DNA of 64,000 nt from Streptomyces bottropensis ATCC 25435 (GTDB lineage: Bacteria; Actinomycetota; Actinomycetes; Streptomycetales; Streptomycetaceae), in the NCBI RefSeq assembly GCF_000383595.1, contig NZ_KB911581.1, forward strand, positions 558,001-622,000, in the 5' to 3' direction. Positions within the stretch are counted from its first letter, which is position 1. Each line of letters starts with the position of its first letter. The translations under genes were made by a program, and so were the position numbers. Of this stretch, positions 40,990 to 49,936 are shown piece by piece. The notes beneath the pieces were generated by a model, which made no database searches, had not been told where the DNA came from, and saw nothing but the letters and a program-made list of their open reading frames with translations.

Positions 40990-42168
40990 GTGTCCAAATC
41001 GCCGGTGACAGCACAGGCCAAGGGGGCTGGGCGGGTGGTTGCACGTCGCGATTCCGCTGTGGGCGAACAGGGCTCCACGGGAGCGAACAAAACGGCAAAG
41101 GCGATGAAGGTGTCTAATCCATCAATGGCGGAGAACTCCGCCCAGAAGGCCACGGGCCGGACGAAAAAGGCCGCACCGGTGAAAAGGGCTGCCGCCCGAA
41201 GTGCCGCCCAAAAGACAGCGGCCGTAAAGAAGACAGCCGCGGCCGTGGAGAAGACGGCCGCGAAGAAGGCCACCTCGACGCAAAATACGGCACCGGCACG
41301 GAAAAGAACCTCGACCCGAAAGACGTCCTCGGCGAAAGCGACCACCGTCACCTCGGCCGCCCCCGCCGAGACAGCAGCCAAACCCCCCACCTCCGAGTCC
41401 CGAACCGCCCTCGTCCGCCGTGCCCGTCGCATCAACCGCGAACTCGCCGAGGTGTACCCGTACGCGCACCCGGAGTTGGACTTCGAGAACTCCTTCCAGC
41501 TGATCGTGGCGACGGTCCTGTCCGCGCAGACGACCGACCTGCGGGTCAACCAGACGACCCCGGCGCTCTTCGCGAAGTACCCGACCCCCGAGGACCTGGC
41601 CGCGGCCGACCCGCAGGAGGTCGAGGAGATCCTGCGGCCCTGCGGTTTCTTCCGGGCCAAGACGAGGTCGGTCATGGGGCTGTCGAAGGCTCTGGTGGAG
41701 ACCCACGGCGGCGAGGTCCCCGGCCGGCTCGAAGACCTGGTCAAGCTGCCCGGTGTCGGCCGCAAGACCGCCTTCGTCGTGCTGGGCAACGCCTTCGGCC
41801 GGCCCGGCATCACCGTGGACACGCACTTCCAGAGGCTCGTACGGCGCTGGCGGTGGACCGAGGCGACCGACCCCGACAAGATCGAGGCGGCCATCGGCGC
41901 GCTCTTCCCGAAGAGCGAGTGGACGATGCTGTCGCACCACGTGATCTTCCACGGCCGCCGTATCTGCCACGCCCGCAAACCGGCCTGCGGTGCCTGCCCC
42001 ATCGCCCCGCTCTGCCCGGCGTTCGGCGAGGGCGAGACCGACCCGGAGAAGGCCAGGAAGCTACTGAAGTACGAGAAGGGCGGCTTCCCCGGCCAGCGCC
42101 TCAAGCCCCCGCAGTCCTACCTCGACGCGGGCGGTATCCCGGCCCCGCCCCTCGGAGCCGCCGGATGA
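40990..42168 (+). CDS. nth: Endonuclease III with histone H1-like N-terminal extension
   Basis: Encodes 392 residues from GTG 40990. Residues 1 to about 140 are a Lys/Ala/Thr-rich disordered segment ([35 protein letters not shown]) like histone H1 tails. The glycosylase follows: [17 protein letters not shown], helix-hairpin-helix LPGVGRKTA with catalytic Lys, VDTHFQRL with catalytic Asp, and the 4Fe-4S loop [17 protein letters not shown]. It removes oxidised pyrimidines. Later starts (41104 or 41128) would trim but not remove the extension. Typical enzyme length is 210-260, so the extension is real extra sequence in frame with normal codon use. Confidence 0.9.
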   Translation: MSKSPVTAQAKGAGRVVARRDSAVGEQGSTGANKTAKAMKVSNPSMAENSAQKATGRTKKAAPVKRAAARSAAQKTAAVKKTAAAVEKTAAKKATSTQNTAPARKRTSTRKTSSAKATTVTSAAPAETAAKPPTSESRTALVRRARRINRELAEVYPYAHPELDFENSFQLIVATVLSAQTTDLRVNQTTPALFAKYPTPEDLAAADPQEVEEILRPCGFFRAKTRSVMGLSKALVETHGGEVPGRLEDLVKLPGVGRKTAFVVLGNAFGRPGITVDTHFQRLVRRWRWTEATDPDKIEAAIGALFPKSEWTMLSHHVIFHGRRICHARKPACGACPIAPLCPAFGEGETDPEKARKLLKYEKGGFPGQRLKPPQSYLDAGGIPAPPLGAAG

Positions 42169-42305
42169 CGGACCCCACGACACGGTCCGGGACGCGCCCT
42201 CGCCGCCCCGGTGCCCGCCACCCACACGAGGGACATCGGGCACAGGCGGAACGATCAGCGCTCTCCCGGGCGTTGGGACCGGAAGAACGACGGGGGTGGC
42301 TATGA
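42165..42305 (+). CDS. Possible 46-aa Arg/Pro-rich peptide
   Basis: ATGA overlaps couple this frame to nth before and to the NUDIX gene after. The peptide ([20 protein letters not shown] start) is low-complexity. In mycobacteria a thioredoxin-like gene occupies this place, but I see no similarity. It may only mediate coupled translation. Confidence 0.3.
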   Translation: MTDPTTRSGTRPRRPGARHPHEGHRAQAERSALSRALGPEERRGWL

Positions 42306-43033
42306 CACGCGCGAGCCGGACGGACGGCGGCACGGACACCGACAGCGGGCACCGCACGAGGGGCGGGCACGTGGGGCTGGACAGAGCCGGGCTGCCCGCA
42401 TGGCTGGACCCGGTCGTGCGCGCCGTCGACACGATCGAGCCGTTGCAACTGAGCCGCTTCCTGCCGCCGGAGAACGGCTCGGGCCGGCAGTCGGCCGTCC
42501 TGATCCTGTTCGGCGAGGGACCGAGCGGCCCCGAGCTGCTGCTCATGGAGCGCGCCGGCTCTCTTCGGTCGCACGCCGGCCAGCCCTCGTTCCCGGGCGG
42601 TGCCCTCGACCCCGAGGACGGCGACCCGCGGACCGACGGCCCGCTGCGCGCCGCCCTGCGCGAGGCCGAGGAGGAGACCGGTCTCGACCCCGCGGGCGTC
42701 CAGATCTTCGGCGTGCTGCCCAAGCTGTACATCCCGGTCAGCGGCTTCGTCGTGACGCCCGTCCTCGGCTGGTGGCGCCGGCCGACCCCCGTCCGGGTCG
42801 TCGATGTGAACGAGACGGCCCGCGTCTTCACCGTCCCCGTGGCGGATCTCACGGATCCGGCCAACAGAGCCACCGCCGTCCACCCCCGGGGCTATGCGGG
42901 CCCGGCATTTCTGGTCGAATCGGCCCTCGTGTGGGGGTTCACGGCCGGCGTGATCGACCGTCTGCTGCACTACGCGGGCTGGGAGCGCCCCTGGGACCGC
43001 GAGAAGCAGGTCCCGCTCGACTGGCGCTCATGA
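42302..43033 (+). CDS. NUDIX hydrolase, CoA diphosphatase-like
   Basis: Encodes 243 residues. QSAVLILFGEGPSGPELLLMER begins the Nudix fold; SHAGQPSFPGGALDPEDGD and LRAALREAEEETGLDP carry the SxxGxxxFPGG and Nudix box motifs of the CoA pyrophosphatase (NudL/PCD1) branch. LPKLYIPVSGFVVTPVLGW is also characteristic. It probably cleaves CoA or its derivatives. Sits between nth and the MarP-type protease as in other Actinobacteria. Confidence 0.88.
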   Translation: MTRASRTDGGTDTDSGHRTRGGHVGLDRAGLPAWLDPVVRAVDTIEPLQLSRFLPPENGSGRQSAVLILFGEGPSGPELLLMERAGSLRSHAGQPSFPGGALDPEDGDPRTDGPLRAALREAEEETGLDPAGVQIFGVLPKLYIPVSGFVVTPVLGWWRRPTPVRVVDVNETARVFTVPVADLTDPANRATAVHPRGYAGPAFLVESALVWGFTAGVIDRLLHYAGWERPWDREKQVPLDWRS

Positions 43034-43152
43034 CAGGGTGGCTGCCGTGCTGCGTCTTCCGGGGCCTGTTGCGTCTCCCTGTCGCCGCGCGGCGGACCGG
43101 TCCCCCGGTCGGCCTGTAGTGATGGCGAAGTGACGAGGCGAGGCTTGAAGCG

Positions 43153-44352
43153 GTGAACGTGCTGGACATCCTGTTGCTGGTCGCCGCCGTCTGGTTCGCG
43201 ATCGTGGGCTATCGACAGGGCTTCGTCGTCGGCATCCTCTCGGTGATCGGCTTCCTGGGGGGCGGCCTCGTCGCCGTCTACGTCATGCCCGTCGTCTGGG
43301 ACTGGATGACGGACAACTCCGAGGTCAGCACGGCCGCCGCCGTGGTCGCGGTGGTCATCGTGATCGTCTGCGCCTCCGTGGGGCAGGCCCTGACCACCCA
43401 CCTCGGCAACAAACTGCGCCGCTACATCACATGGTCCCCGGCGCGCGCCCTGGACGCCACCGGCGGCGCGCTGGTCAACGTGGTGGCCATGCTGCTGGTC
43501 GCCTGGCTGATCGGTTCCGCACTCGCGGGGACGACGCTGCCGACCGTCGGCAAGGAGGTCCGCACCTCCAAGGTGCTGCAAGGCGTGGCGGGGGCCCTGC
43601 CCGACCAGGCGGACACCTGGTTCGCGGACTTCTCGTCGGTCCTCACGCAGAACGGCTTCCCGCAGGTCTTCAGCCCGTTCTCCAACGAGCCGATCACCGA
43701 GGTCCAGCCTCCCGACCCGGCACTCGCGAGCAGCCCGGTCGCGCAGCGCGCCAAGCGGTCCATCGTCAAGGTCATGGGCACCGCCCAGAGTTGCGGCAAG
43801 GTTCTCGAAGGCACCGGCTTCGTCTTCGGCGAGCGCCGGGTGATGACCAACGCGCACGTGGTCGGCGGAGTGGACGAGCCCACGGTCCAGATCGGTGGCG
43901 AGGGCCGCAAGTACGAGGCCAAGGTCGTCCTGTACGACTGGGAGCGCGACATCGCCGTACTGGACGTGCCGGGCCTGAAGGCGCCCGTGCTGGAGTTCAC
44001 CACCAAGGACGCCGCCGGCAGCGACGACGCGATCGTCGCGGGCTTCCCGGAGAACGGCGCGTACGACATCCGCCCCGCGCGCGTGCGGGGGCGCATCACG
44101 GCCAACGGCGCCGACATCTACAAGCGCGGCACCGTCCACCGTGACGTCTACTCGCTGTACGCCACCGTCCGCCAGGGCAACTCGGGCGGCCCGCTGCTCA
44201 CGCCCGAAGGCAAGGTATACGGCGTGGTCTTCGCGAAGTCCCTCGACGACCCGGACACGGGCTACGCCCTCACCGCGGACGAGGTCGAGGAGGACATCGC
44301 CAAGGGCCGTACGGCCAACCAGCAGGTGGACAGCGACAGCTGCGCGCTCTGA
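43153..44352 (+). CDS. MarP-type membrane serine protease with CvpA domain
   Basis: Encodes 399 residues. The N-terminal 150 residues form a CvpA-like four-helix membrane domain (LDILLLVAAVWFAIVGYRQG, VGILSVIGFLGGGLVAVY, and two more). The periplasmic trypsin-like domain has the triad His in MTNAHVVGG, Asp in ERDIAVLDV and Ser in RQGNSGGPLL. Two cysteines, in GTAQSCGKVLE and at the extreme end (DSDSCAL), may form a redox-sensitive disulfide as in mycobacterial MarP. It is likely to process cell-wall enzymes under acid or oxidative stress. GTG start. Confidence 0.88.
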   Translation: MNVLDILLLVAAVWFAIVGYRQGFVVGILSVIGFLGGGLVAVYVMPVVWDWMTDNSEVSTAAAVVAVVIVIVCASVGQALTTHLGNKLRRYITWSPARALDATGGALVNVVAMLLVAWLIGSALAGTTLPTVGKEVRTSKVLQGVAGALPDQADTWFADFSSVLTQNGFPQVFSPFSNEPITEVQPPDPALASSPVAQRAKRSIVKVMGTAQSCGKVLEGTGFVFGERRVMTNAHVVGGVDEPTVQIGGEGRKYEAKVVLYDWERDIAVLDVPGLKAPVLEFTTKDAAGSDDAIVAGFPENGAYDIRPARVRGRITANGADIYKRGTVHRDVYSLYATVRQGNSGGPLLTPEGKVYGVVFAKSLDDPDTGYALTADEVEEDIAKGRTANQQVDSDSCAL

Positions 44353-44782
44353 GGCCGGGCGGAGCCGGTGTGGTGAGGTCCTGTGCGGGTCGCCCCGCGT
44401 GGGTCAGGGACGGGAATGGCGCAGCCGGGCCGAGACCCAGCGGGCCCGGCGGCGCAGGATGCGCGGAATTCCCAGCCGGGGATCCGTGCCCTGCAACTGC
44501 GGGGCGCCCCTCTGGTGGGAGCTCAGGCCCGCGGCCGAGCGGCGGTTGCGTGCTGCGTCACTGTAGTCGTGCGTCCAGCCCATACCCCGACGTGTGCCCC
44601 CGCCCCAAGGTCCATAACCGCCCCCACGCCCCCCAATTGGCCTATGCGCCGGGCAAGTAACTGTTCGTAGAACATTTGTTTCACGGCCGGACGGTGGACG
44701 GGCCCCGAGGAGCTCAACGCACGGACCCGGAGGGGCTCAACGGACGGGCCCGGAGGGGCTCAACGGTCGGGCCCGGAGGGGC
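44353..44782. other. Intergenic region with 22-bp tandem repeats at the right
   Basis: About five copies of a unit like GGACGGGCCCGGAGGGGCTCAAC span roughly 44693-44795 and run into the 3' end of the hydrolase gene. The rest (44353-44690) has no gene I can support; it includes an AT-richer patch (AACTGTTCGTAGAACATTTGTTTC). Confidence 0.55.
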
Positions 44783-45745
44783 TCAACGGTCGGGCTCGGG
44801 GTCCTTCAGCCAGTTGATGAGTTCGGCCGAGAACGCCACCGGGTCCTCCTCGTGCGGGAAGTGCCCCAGACCGTCGAACAGCCGCCAACGGTACGGCGCT
44901 TCGACGTACTCCCCGGACCCGGCCGCGCTGCGGGTACGCATCACCGGGTCGAGTGAACCGTGCAGGTGGAGGGTGGGCACCCGGACCGGGCGCTTCATCC
45001 TGCGGTTGAACTGGATGCCGTCCGGGCGGGCCAGGGACCGCACCATCCACCGGTAGGGCTCGATCGAGCAATGCGCCGTCGACGGGATGCACATCGCCCG
45101 CCGGTACGCCTCCACGGCCTCGTCGTCGGGCAGGCGCGGCCCCGACCAGTCCCGGATCAGCCGGCCGACCAGGGCGCCGTCGTCGGCGGTGAGTTGACGC
45201 TCCGGGATCCAGGGCCGCTGGAACCCCCAGATGTAGGAACCCGCGGACGTCTGCTTGACGTCCGAGAGCATCGCCGACCGCCACCGCCGCGGGTGCGGCA
45301 TCGAGGACACCGCGAGCCGCCGGACGAGCTTGGGGCGCATCACGGCAGCCGTCCACGCCAGATAGCCGCCCAGGTCGTGGCCGACCAGGGCGGCGTCGGG
45401 CTCGCCGAGCGACCGTACGACTCCGGTGATGTCCAGGGCGAGGTTCGCGGGGTCGTAACCCCGGGGCGTGCGGTCGCTGCCGCCGACCCCGCGCAGGTCC
45501 ATCGCCACGGCCCGGAAGCCCGCGTCGGCGAGGGCGACCAGCTGGTGCCGCCAGGTCCACCAGAACTGCGGGAAGCCGTGCAGCAGCAGCACCAGCGGCC
45601 CGTCGCCCACCTCCGCGATATGGAAACGCGCGCCGTTGGCGGCCACGTCCCGGTGGATCAGTTCCTTGGCGCCGGGCACGTCGAGTCGTACGGGGGACGC
45701 GGGCTGATTCGAGAGGGCGGCCGGGGCGGTCGCGGGGTCGGTCAT
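44783..45745 (-). CDS. Alpha/beta hydrolase, epoxide hydrolase-like
   Basis: Encodes 320 residues from ATG 45745. LLLHGFPQFWWTWRHQL is the HGxP oxyanion motif; ALVGHDLGGYLAW holds the nucleophilic Asp of epoxide hydrolases; the acid/base His is in GLGHFPHEEDP. The cap domain contains tyrosines (EAYRRAM, IEPYRWM) suitable for epoxide activation. Equivalent to EphE beside MarP in mycobacteria. The last codons fall in the tandem-repeat zone. Its start overlaps the preceding membrane-protein gene. Confidence 0.87.
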   Translation of the reverse strand: MTDPATAPAALSNQPASPVRLDVPGAKELIHRDVAANGARFHIAEVGDGPLVLLLHGFPQFWWTWRHQLVALADAGFRAVAMDLRGVGGSDRTPRGYDPANLALDITGVVRSLGEPDAALVGHDLGGYLAWTAAVMRPKLVRRLAVSSMPHPRRWRSAMLSDVKQTSAGSYIWGFQRPWIPERQLTADDGALVGRLIRDWSGPRLPDDEAVEAYRRAMCIPSTAHCSIEPYRWMVRSLARPDGIQFNRRMKRPVRVPTLHLHGSLDPVMRTRSAAGSGEYVEAPYRWRLFDGLGHFPHEEDPVAFSAELINWLKDPEPDR

Positions 45746-46221
45746 GACGTCGAGCGTGCCACAGCCTCGACGGCGTCGTCGGCCGGGGCGGGCCGACGGG
45801 GGTGCGGCTTGGCGTTCTGCAGCACGCCCGCCGTCTCCTTCATCGACGCGGCGACCTTCTGCGGGCCCTGGCCCTTCTTGGCCTTCTTCGAGAAGACGAC
45901 GCCGATCAGTGTTAGCACCAGGGCGACCAGTACGTTCGCCGCGAACGAGAGCAGGAAGCAGATCGCGAGGTTCCACTCGCTCCAGGTGCGGATGCCGTAC
46001 GCCAGGGCGAAACTCAGCATCGGCAGAGAGAAGATCAGCACCGTGCCGGCGGCGGTGAACGCCCCGCCGCCGATCACCCCTCGCTTGACGTCCTGCCTGA
46101 GCTGGGCCTTGGCCAGCGCGATCTCGTCGTGCACCAGCGCGGACATCTCGGCCGTCGCCGAGGCGAACAGCTGGCCGACACTGCGTTCGGCTCCGACCGG
46201 GCTGCCGTCGGGTGCGCTCAT
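45742..46221 (-). CDS. Phage-holin-family (DUF1469) membrane protein
   Basis: Encodes 159 residues. An amphipathic N-terminus (SVGQLFASATAEMSALVHDE and KAQLRQDVKRG) precedes two membrane helices (GGGAFTAAGTVLIFSLPMLS and LAICFLLSFAANVLVALVLT). The tail is basic with a coiled segment. This is the actinobacterial DUF1469/holin-like family of unknown function. It overlaps the hydrolase gene by four bases, forming an operon conserved next to marP and nhaA. Confidence 0.78.
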   Translation of the reverse strand: MSAPDGSPVGAERSVGQLFASATAEMSALVHDEIALAKAQLRQDVKRGVIGGGAFTAAGTVLIFSLPMLSFALAYGIRTWSEWNLAICFLLSFAANVLVALVLTLIGVVFSKKAKKGQGPQKVAASMKETAGVLQNAKPHPRRPAPADDAVEAVARSTS

Positions 46222-46272
46222 CGGGGTCTCCCTCATATGCGTTTGTACGGTCCTGTCTACGGTCTGGTCAGA

Positions 46273-47712
46273 TCATGCCGGACCGTCGTCGCCGTCGCCT
46301 GCCCCGCCCGCCACTTCGGCAAGCCTGCGATGCTCGGCGGCCTTGCGTTCGTAGAGCGCGGCCATGCGCAGGTGGTACTCCGGGTCGTCCTGTTCGTAGA
46401 TGTCGGGGATGCCGTCCTGGTCGTCGTCGCGCTCCTCCGCGGCCCACAGCGCCTGGTACTTCGCGTTCCTCATCTTCAGCAGCACGGTCGCCAGGGCCGC
46501 CGCGACGAGCGAGCCGGTGAGGACCGCCGCCTTGACGCTGTCGGTGAGCACCCGGTCGCCCTCGAAGGCCAGTTCGCCGATGAGCAGCGACACGGTGAAG
46601 CCGATTCCGGCCAGGGAGGCGACCGCGAAGACGTCCGGCCAGACCAGGTTCTCGGAGAGGGATGCCCTGGTGAACCGGGCGGTCAGCCAGGTCCCGCCGA
46701 AGATCCCGACCGCCTTGCCGACGACCAGCCCGAGCACCACCCCGAGCGTCTCCGGCTGCGTGAACACCTTGCCCAGGGCACCTCCGGAGACCGCGACACC
46801 TGCGCTGAACAGGGCGAACAGCGGGACCGCCACACCGGCGGACAGGGGGCGCACGAGGTGCTCGATGTGTTCGCCGGGGGAGCGCTCCTCGCCCTCACGC
46901 CGGGTGCACCGCAGCATCAGCCCCATCGCGACCCCGGCGACGGTGGCGTGCACGCCGCTGTTGTACATCAGCGCCCAGCTGACGAGCGCGAGCGGAACGT
47001 ACACGTACCACCCGCGCACGCCCTTCCTGAGCAGCAGCCAGAAGACGGCGAGAGCGGCGAACGCGCCGCCGAGGGCGGCGAAGTCGAGGTCGTCGGTGAA
47101 GAACACCGCGATGATCAGGATCGCGCACAGGTCGTCGACCACGGCGAGGGTGAGCAGGAAGGCGCGCAGCGCGTTCGGCAGGGAGGTGCCGATGACGGCG
47201 AGCACGGCCAGCGCGAAGGCGATGTCGGTCGCCGTGGGCACCGCCCATCCGGACAGGGAGCCGCCGCCGGTGAGGCTGGTGAGCGTGTAGACGAGCGCGG
47301 GTACGGCCATGCCGCACAGCGCGGCGACCACGGGCAGCACGGCCGTCCTGGGGTCCTTGAGGTCACCGGCCACGAGTTCGCGCTTGAGTTCGATGCCGGC
47401 GACGAAGAAGAACACGGCGAGGAGGCCGTCCGCCGCCCAGTGCGCCACGGACAGGTCGAGGCCGAGCGCCGCGGGGCCGAAGTGGAAGTCGCTCACGCGC
47501 GCGTAGCTGTCGTGCAGCGCGGGGACGTTGACCCAGATCAGTGCGGTGACGGAGGCCAGCAGCAGCAGGCAGCCGCCCACGGTCTCGGTGCGCAGCGCGT
47601 CCGCCACGAAGGTCCGCTCGGGCAGGGAGAGTCGGCCGAGGACCTTGCGGGTGGGTGTGGTGCGGGACGCGGCCACGACGGGGACCTCCGGTCGTTGGGC
47701 AGGACGGAACAC
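46273..47712 (-). CDS. nhaA: Na+/H+ antiporter NhaA
   Basis: Encodes up to 479 residues with 11-12 membrane helices. The key motif DGLLAVFFFVAGIELKRELVAGDL and the ion-binding pair in AVVDDLCAILIIAVFF (two Asp) are those of NhaA; TATDIAFALAVLAVIG is also conserved. The C-terminal 55 residues (DQDGIPDIYEQDDPEYHLRM) are a charged soluble tail absent from E. coli NhaA. A GTG at 47676 is an alternative start. A perfect palindrome lies 31 bp upstream of the start. Confidence 0.92.
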   Translation of the reverse strand: MFRPAQRPEVPVVAASRTTPTRKVLGRLSLPERTFVADALRTETVGGCLLLLASVTALIWVNVPALHDSYARVSDFHFGPAALGLDLSVAHWAADGLLAVFFFVAGIELKRELVAGDLKDPRTAVLPVVAALCGMAVPALVYTLTSLTGGGSLSGWAVPTATDIAFALAVLAVIGTSLPNALRAFLLTLAVVDDLCAILIIAVFFTDDLDFAALGGAFAALAVFWLLLRKGVRGWYVYVPLALVSWALMYNSGVHATVAGVAMGLMLRCTRREGEERSPGEHIEHLVRPLSAGVAVPLFALFSAGVAVSGGALGKVFTQPETLGVVLGLVVGKAVGIFGGTWLTARFTRASLSENLVWPDVFAVASLAGIGFTVSLLIGELAFEGDRVLTDSVKAAVLTGSLVAAALATVLLKMRNAKYQALWAAEERDDDQDGIPDIYEQDDPEYHLRMAALYERKAAEHRRLAEVAGGAGDGDDGPA

Positions 47713-47742
47713 TTGCCGACCAGACTTCCCGGCGCACCTGTT

Positions 47743-47759
47743 CTTTAGCTTAGCTAAAG
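47743..47759. promoter_or_regulatory. Palindrome CTTTAGCTTAGCTAAAG upstream of nhaA
   Basis: CTTTAGCT and AGCTAAAG flank a single T, a perfect 8-bp inverted repeat in GC-rich DNA at the nhaA promoter position. Looks like a dimeric regulator site. Confidence 0.6.
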
Positions 47760-47789
47760 GGCACCTCGCGCGCGTCGCGGGGTGCCCTT
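47757..47789 (-). terminator. Terminator of acs
   Basis: AAGGGCACC pairs with GGTGCCCTT with additional CGCG/CGCG pairing inside. It lies 20 bp after the acs stop codon. Confidence 0.75.
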
Positions 47790-47808
47790 CGCGGTCGGAC
47801 GGGGTGGG

Positions 47809-49767
47809 TCAGTCCTCGCTCGGCGCCGCCGGCAGCTTGGCCTGGATCAGGTCCATCACCGTGGAGTCGGTCAGCGTGGTGACGTCACCGAGCTGCCGGT
47901 TCTCCGCCACGTCCCGCAGCAGACGCCGCATGATCTTCCCGGAGCGGGTCTTCGGCAGCTCCTGCACCGGCAGGACCCGCTTCGGCTTGGCGATCGGCCC
48001 GAGGGTGGCGCCGACGTGGTTGCGCAGGTCGGCGACGAGGCCCTCGTCCTCGGCGTTCGCCGTGCCGCGCAGGATCACGAACGCCACGATCGCCTGACCG
48101 GTGGTCTCGTCGGCCGCGCCGACCACGGCCGCCTCGGCCACGGACGGATGGGAGACGAGCGCGGACTCCACCTCGGTCGTCGAGATGTTGTGGCCCGACA
48201 CGAGCATCACGTCGTCGACGCGCCCGAGGAGCCAGATGTCCCCGTCGTCGTCCTTCTTCGCCCCGTCACCGGCGAAGTACTTGCCCTCGAACCGCGACCA
48301 GTACGTGTCGAGGAACCGCTGGTCGTCACCCCAGATGGTGCGCAGCATCGACGGCCACGGCTCGGTCAGGACCAGGTAACCGCCGCCACCGTCCGGTACT
48401 TCGCGGGCCTCGTCGTCCACCACCGTGGCGGAGATGCCCGGCAGCGGCGTCTGCGCCGAGCCCGGCTTGGTGGCCGTCACGCCCGGCAGCGGCGAGATCA
48501 TCATCGCGCCGGTCTCGGTCTGCCACCAGGTGTCCACGATCGGCGTCGCGTCGGCCCCGATGTGCTTGCGGTACCAGATCCACGCCTCGGGGTTGATGGG
48601 CTCACCGACCGAGCCCAGCACCCGCAGGCTGCTGAGGTCGAACTTCGCGGGGATGTCGTCGCCCCACTTCATGAACGTGCGGATGGCCGTGGGCGCCGTG
48701 TAGAGGATCGTCACCCCGTACTTCTGCACGATCTCCCAGAACCGCCCCTGGTGCGGGGTGTCCGGCGTGCCCTCGTACATGACCTGCGTCGCGCCGTTGG
48801 CCAGCGGCCCGTACACGATGTACGAGTGGCCGGTGACCCAGCCGACGTCGGCCGTGCACCAGTACACGTCCGTCTCCGGCTTGAGGTCGAAGACGGCGTG
48901 GTGGGTGTACGACGTCTGGGTGAGATAGCCGCCGGAGGTGTGCAGGATGCCCTTGGGCTTACCCGTCGTGCCGGACGTGTACAGGATGAACAGCGGGTGC
49001 TCGGCCCCGAACGGCTGCGGGGTGTGCTCGGTGCTCTGCCGGTCGACGATCTCGTGCCACCACACGTCACGCGAGTCGTTCCAGGCGACGTCCTGACCGG
49101 TGCGGCGGACGACGAGGACGTGCTCGACATTGCCGGCTCGGTCGGCCGCGTCGTCCACGGCGGGCTTGAGCGCGGAGGGCTTGCCGCGCCGGTAGCCGCC
49201 GTCGGAGGTGATGACCACACGCGCGTCCGCGTCCTGGATACGGGTCGCGAGCGCGTCCGCGGAGAAGCCGCCGAACACGACGGAGTGCGCGGCGCCGATC
49301 CGTGCGCAGGCGAGCATCGCCACGGCCGTCTCCGGGATCATCGGCATGTACACCGCGACCCGGTCTCCGGCCTGGACCCCCAGCTCCAGCAGGGCGTTCG
49401 CCGCCTTGCTCACCTCGTCCTTGAGCTGGGCGTAGGTGAGGGCTTGGCTGTCGCCGGGCTCGCCCTCGAAGTGGATGGCGACCCGGTCGCCGTTGCCTGC
49501 CTCGACATGCCGGTCGACGCAGTTGTACGCGACGTTGAGCTCGCCGTCCGCGAACCACTTGGCGAACGGCGGGTTCGACCAGTCCAGCGTCTCGGTCGGC
49601 TCCTTGGCCCAGGCCAGCCGCCGGGCCTGCGCCGCCCAGAAGCCGAGCCGGTCCTCCCTGGCCTGCTCGTACGCCTCGGCCGTGACGTTGGCGTTCTCCG
49701 CCAGGTCAGCGGGCGGCGCGAAGCGTCGCTCCTCCTTCAAGAGGTTGGCCAGGCTTTCGTTGCTCAC
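47809..49767 (-). CDS. acs: Acetyl-CoA synthetase
   Basis: Encodes 652 residues from GTG 49767 ([12 protein letters not shown] start). It activates acetate to acetyl-CoA through acetyl-AMP. Motifs: [17 protein letters not shown] (P-loop A3), [11 protein letters not shown] (A5), [17 protein letters not shown] (A8) and the acetylation-target Lys in [14 protein letters not shown]. Length and motif order are standard. A longer frame to 49824 has no support. The 169-bp upstream gap separates it from the bicarbonate transporter/carbonic anhydrase gene on the same strand. Confidence 0.96.
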   Translation of the reverse strand: MSNESLANLLKEERRFAPPADLAENANVTAEAYEQAREDRLGFWAAQARRLAWAKEPTETLDWSNPPFAKWFADGELNVAYNCVDRHVEAGNGDRVAIHFEGEPGDSQALTYAQLKDEVSKAANALLELGVQAGDRVAVYMPMIPETAVAMLACARIGAAHSVVFGGFSADALATRIQDADARVVITSDGGYRRGKPSALKPAVDDAADRAGNVEHVLVVRRTGQDVAWNDSRDVWWHEIVDRQSTEHTPQPFGAEHPLFILYTSGTTGKPKGILHTSGGYLTQTSYTHHAVFDLKPETDVYWCTADVGWVTGHSYIVYGPLANGATQVMYEGTPDTPHQGRFWEIVQKYGVTILYTAPTAIRTFMKWGDDIPAKFDLSSLRVLGSVGEPINPEAWIWYRKHIGADATPIVDTWWQTETGAMMISPLPGVTATKPGSAQTPLPGISATVVDDEAREVPDGGGGYLVLTEPWPSMLRTIWGDDQRFLDTYWSRFEGKYFAGDGAKKDDDGDIWLLGRVDDVMLVSGHNISTTEVESALVSHPSVAEAAVVGAADETTGQAIVAFVILRGTANAEDEGLVADLRNHVGATLGPIAKPKRVLPVQELPKTRSGKIMRRLLRDVAENRQLGDVTTLTDSTVMDLIQAKLPAAPSED

Positions 49768-49936
49768 GACATCTCCCTTACGGTGCTTTGCCGGGCGACC
49801 GTTGTGTCCCAGGCCACAGCTCATCAGACCCGGACCCCCGATGACAAGGGCCTTCCTCTGATTGGTTTAGACCTGTGGGCGGGCGGCCCTGCGGTCAGGA
49901 CGCCACCCGTTCCCACGGACCCCGACGGAGATCGGT

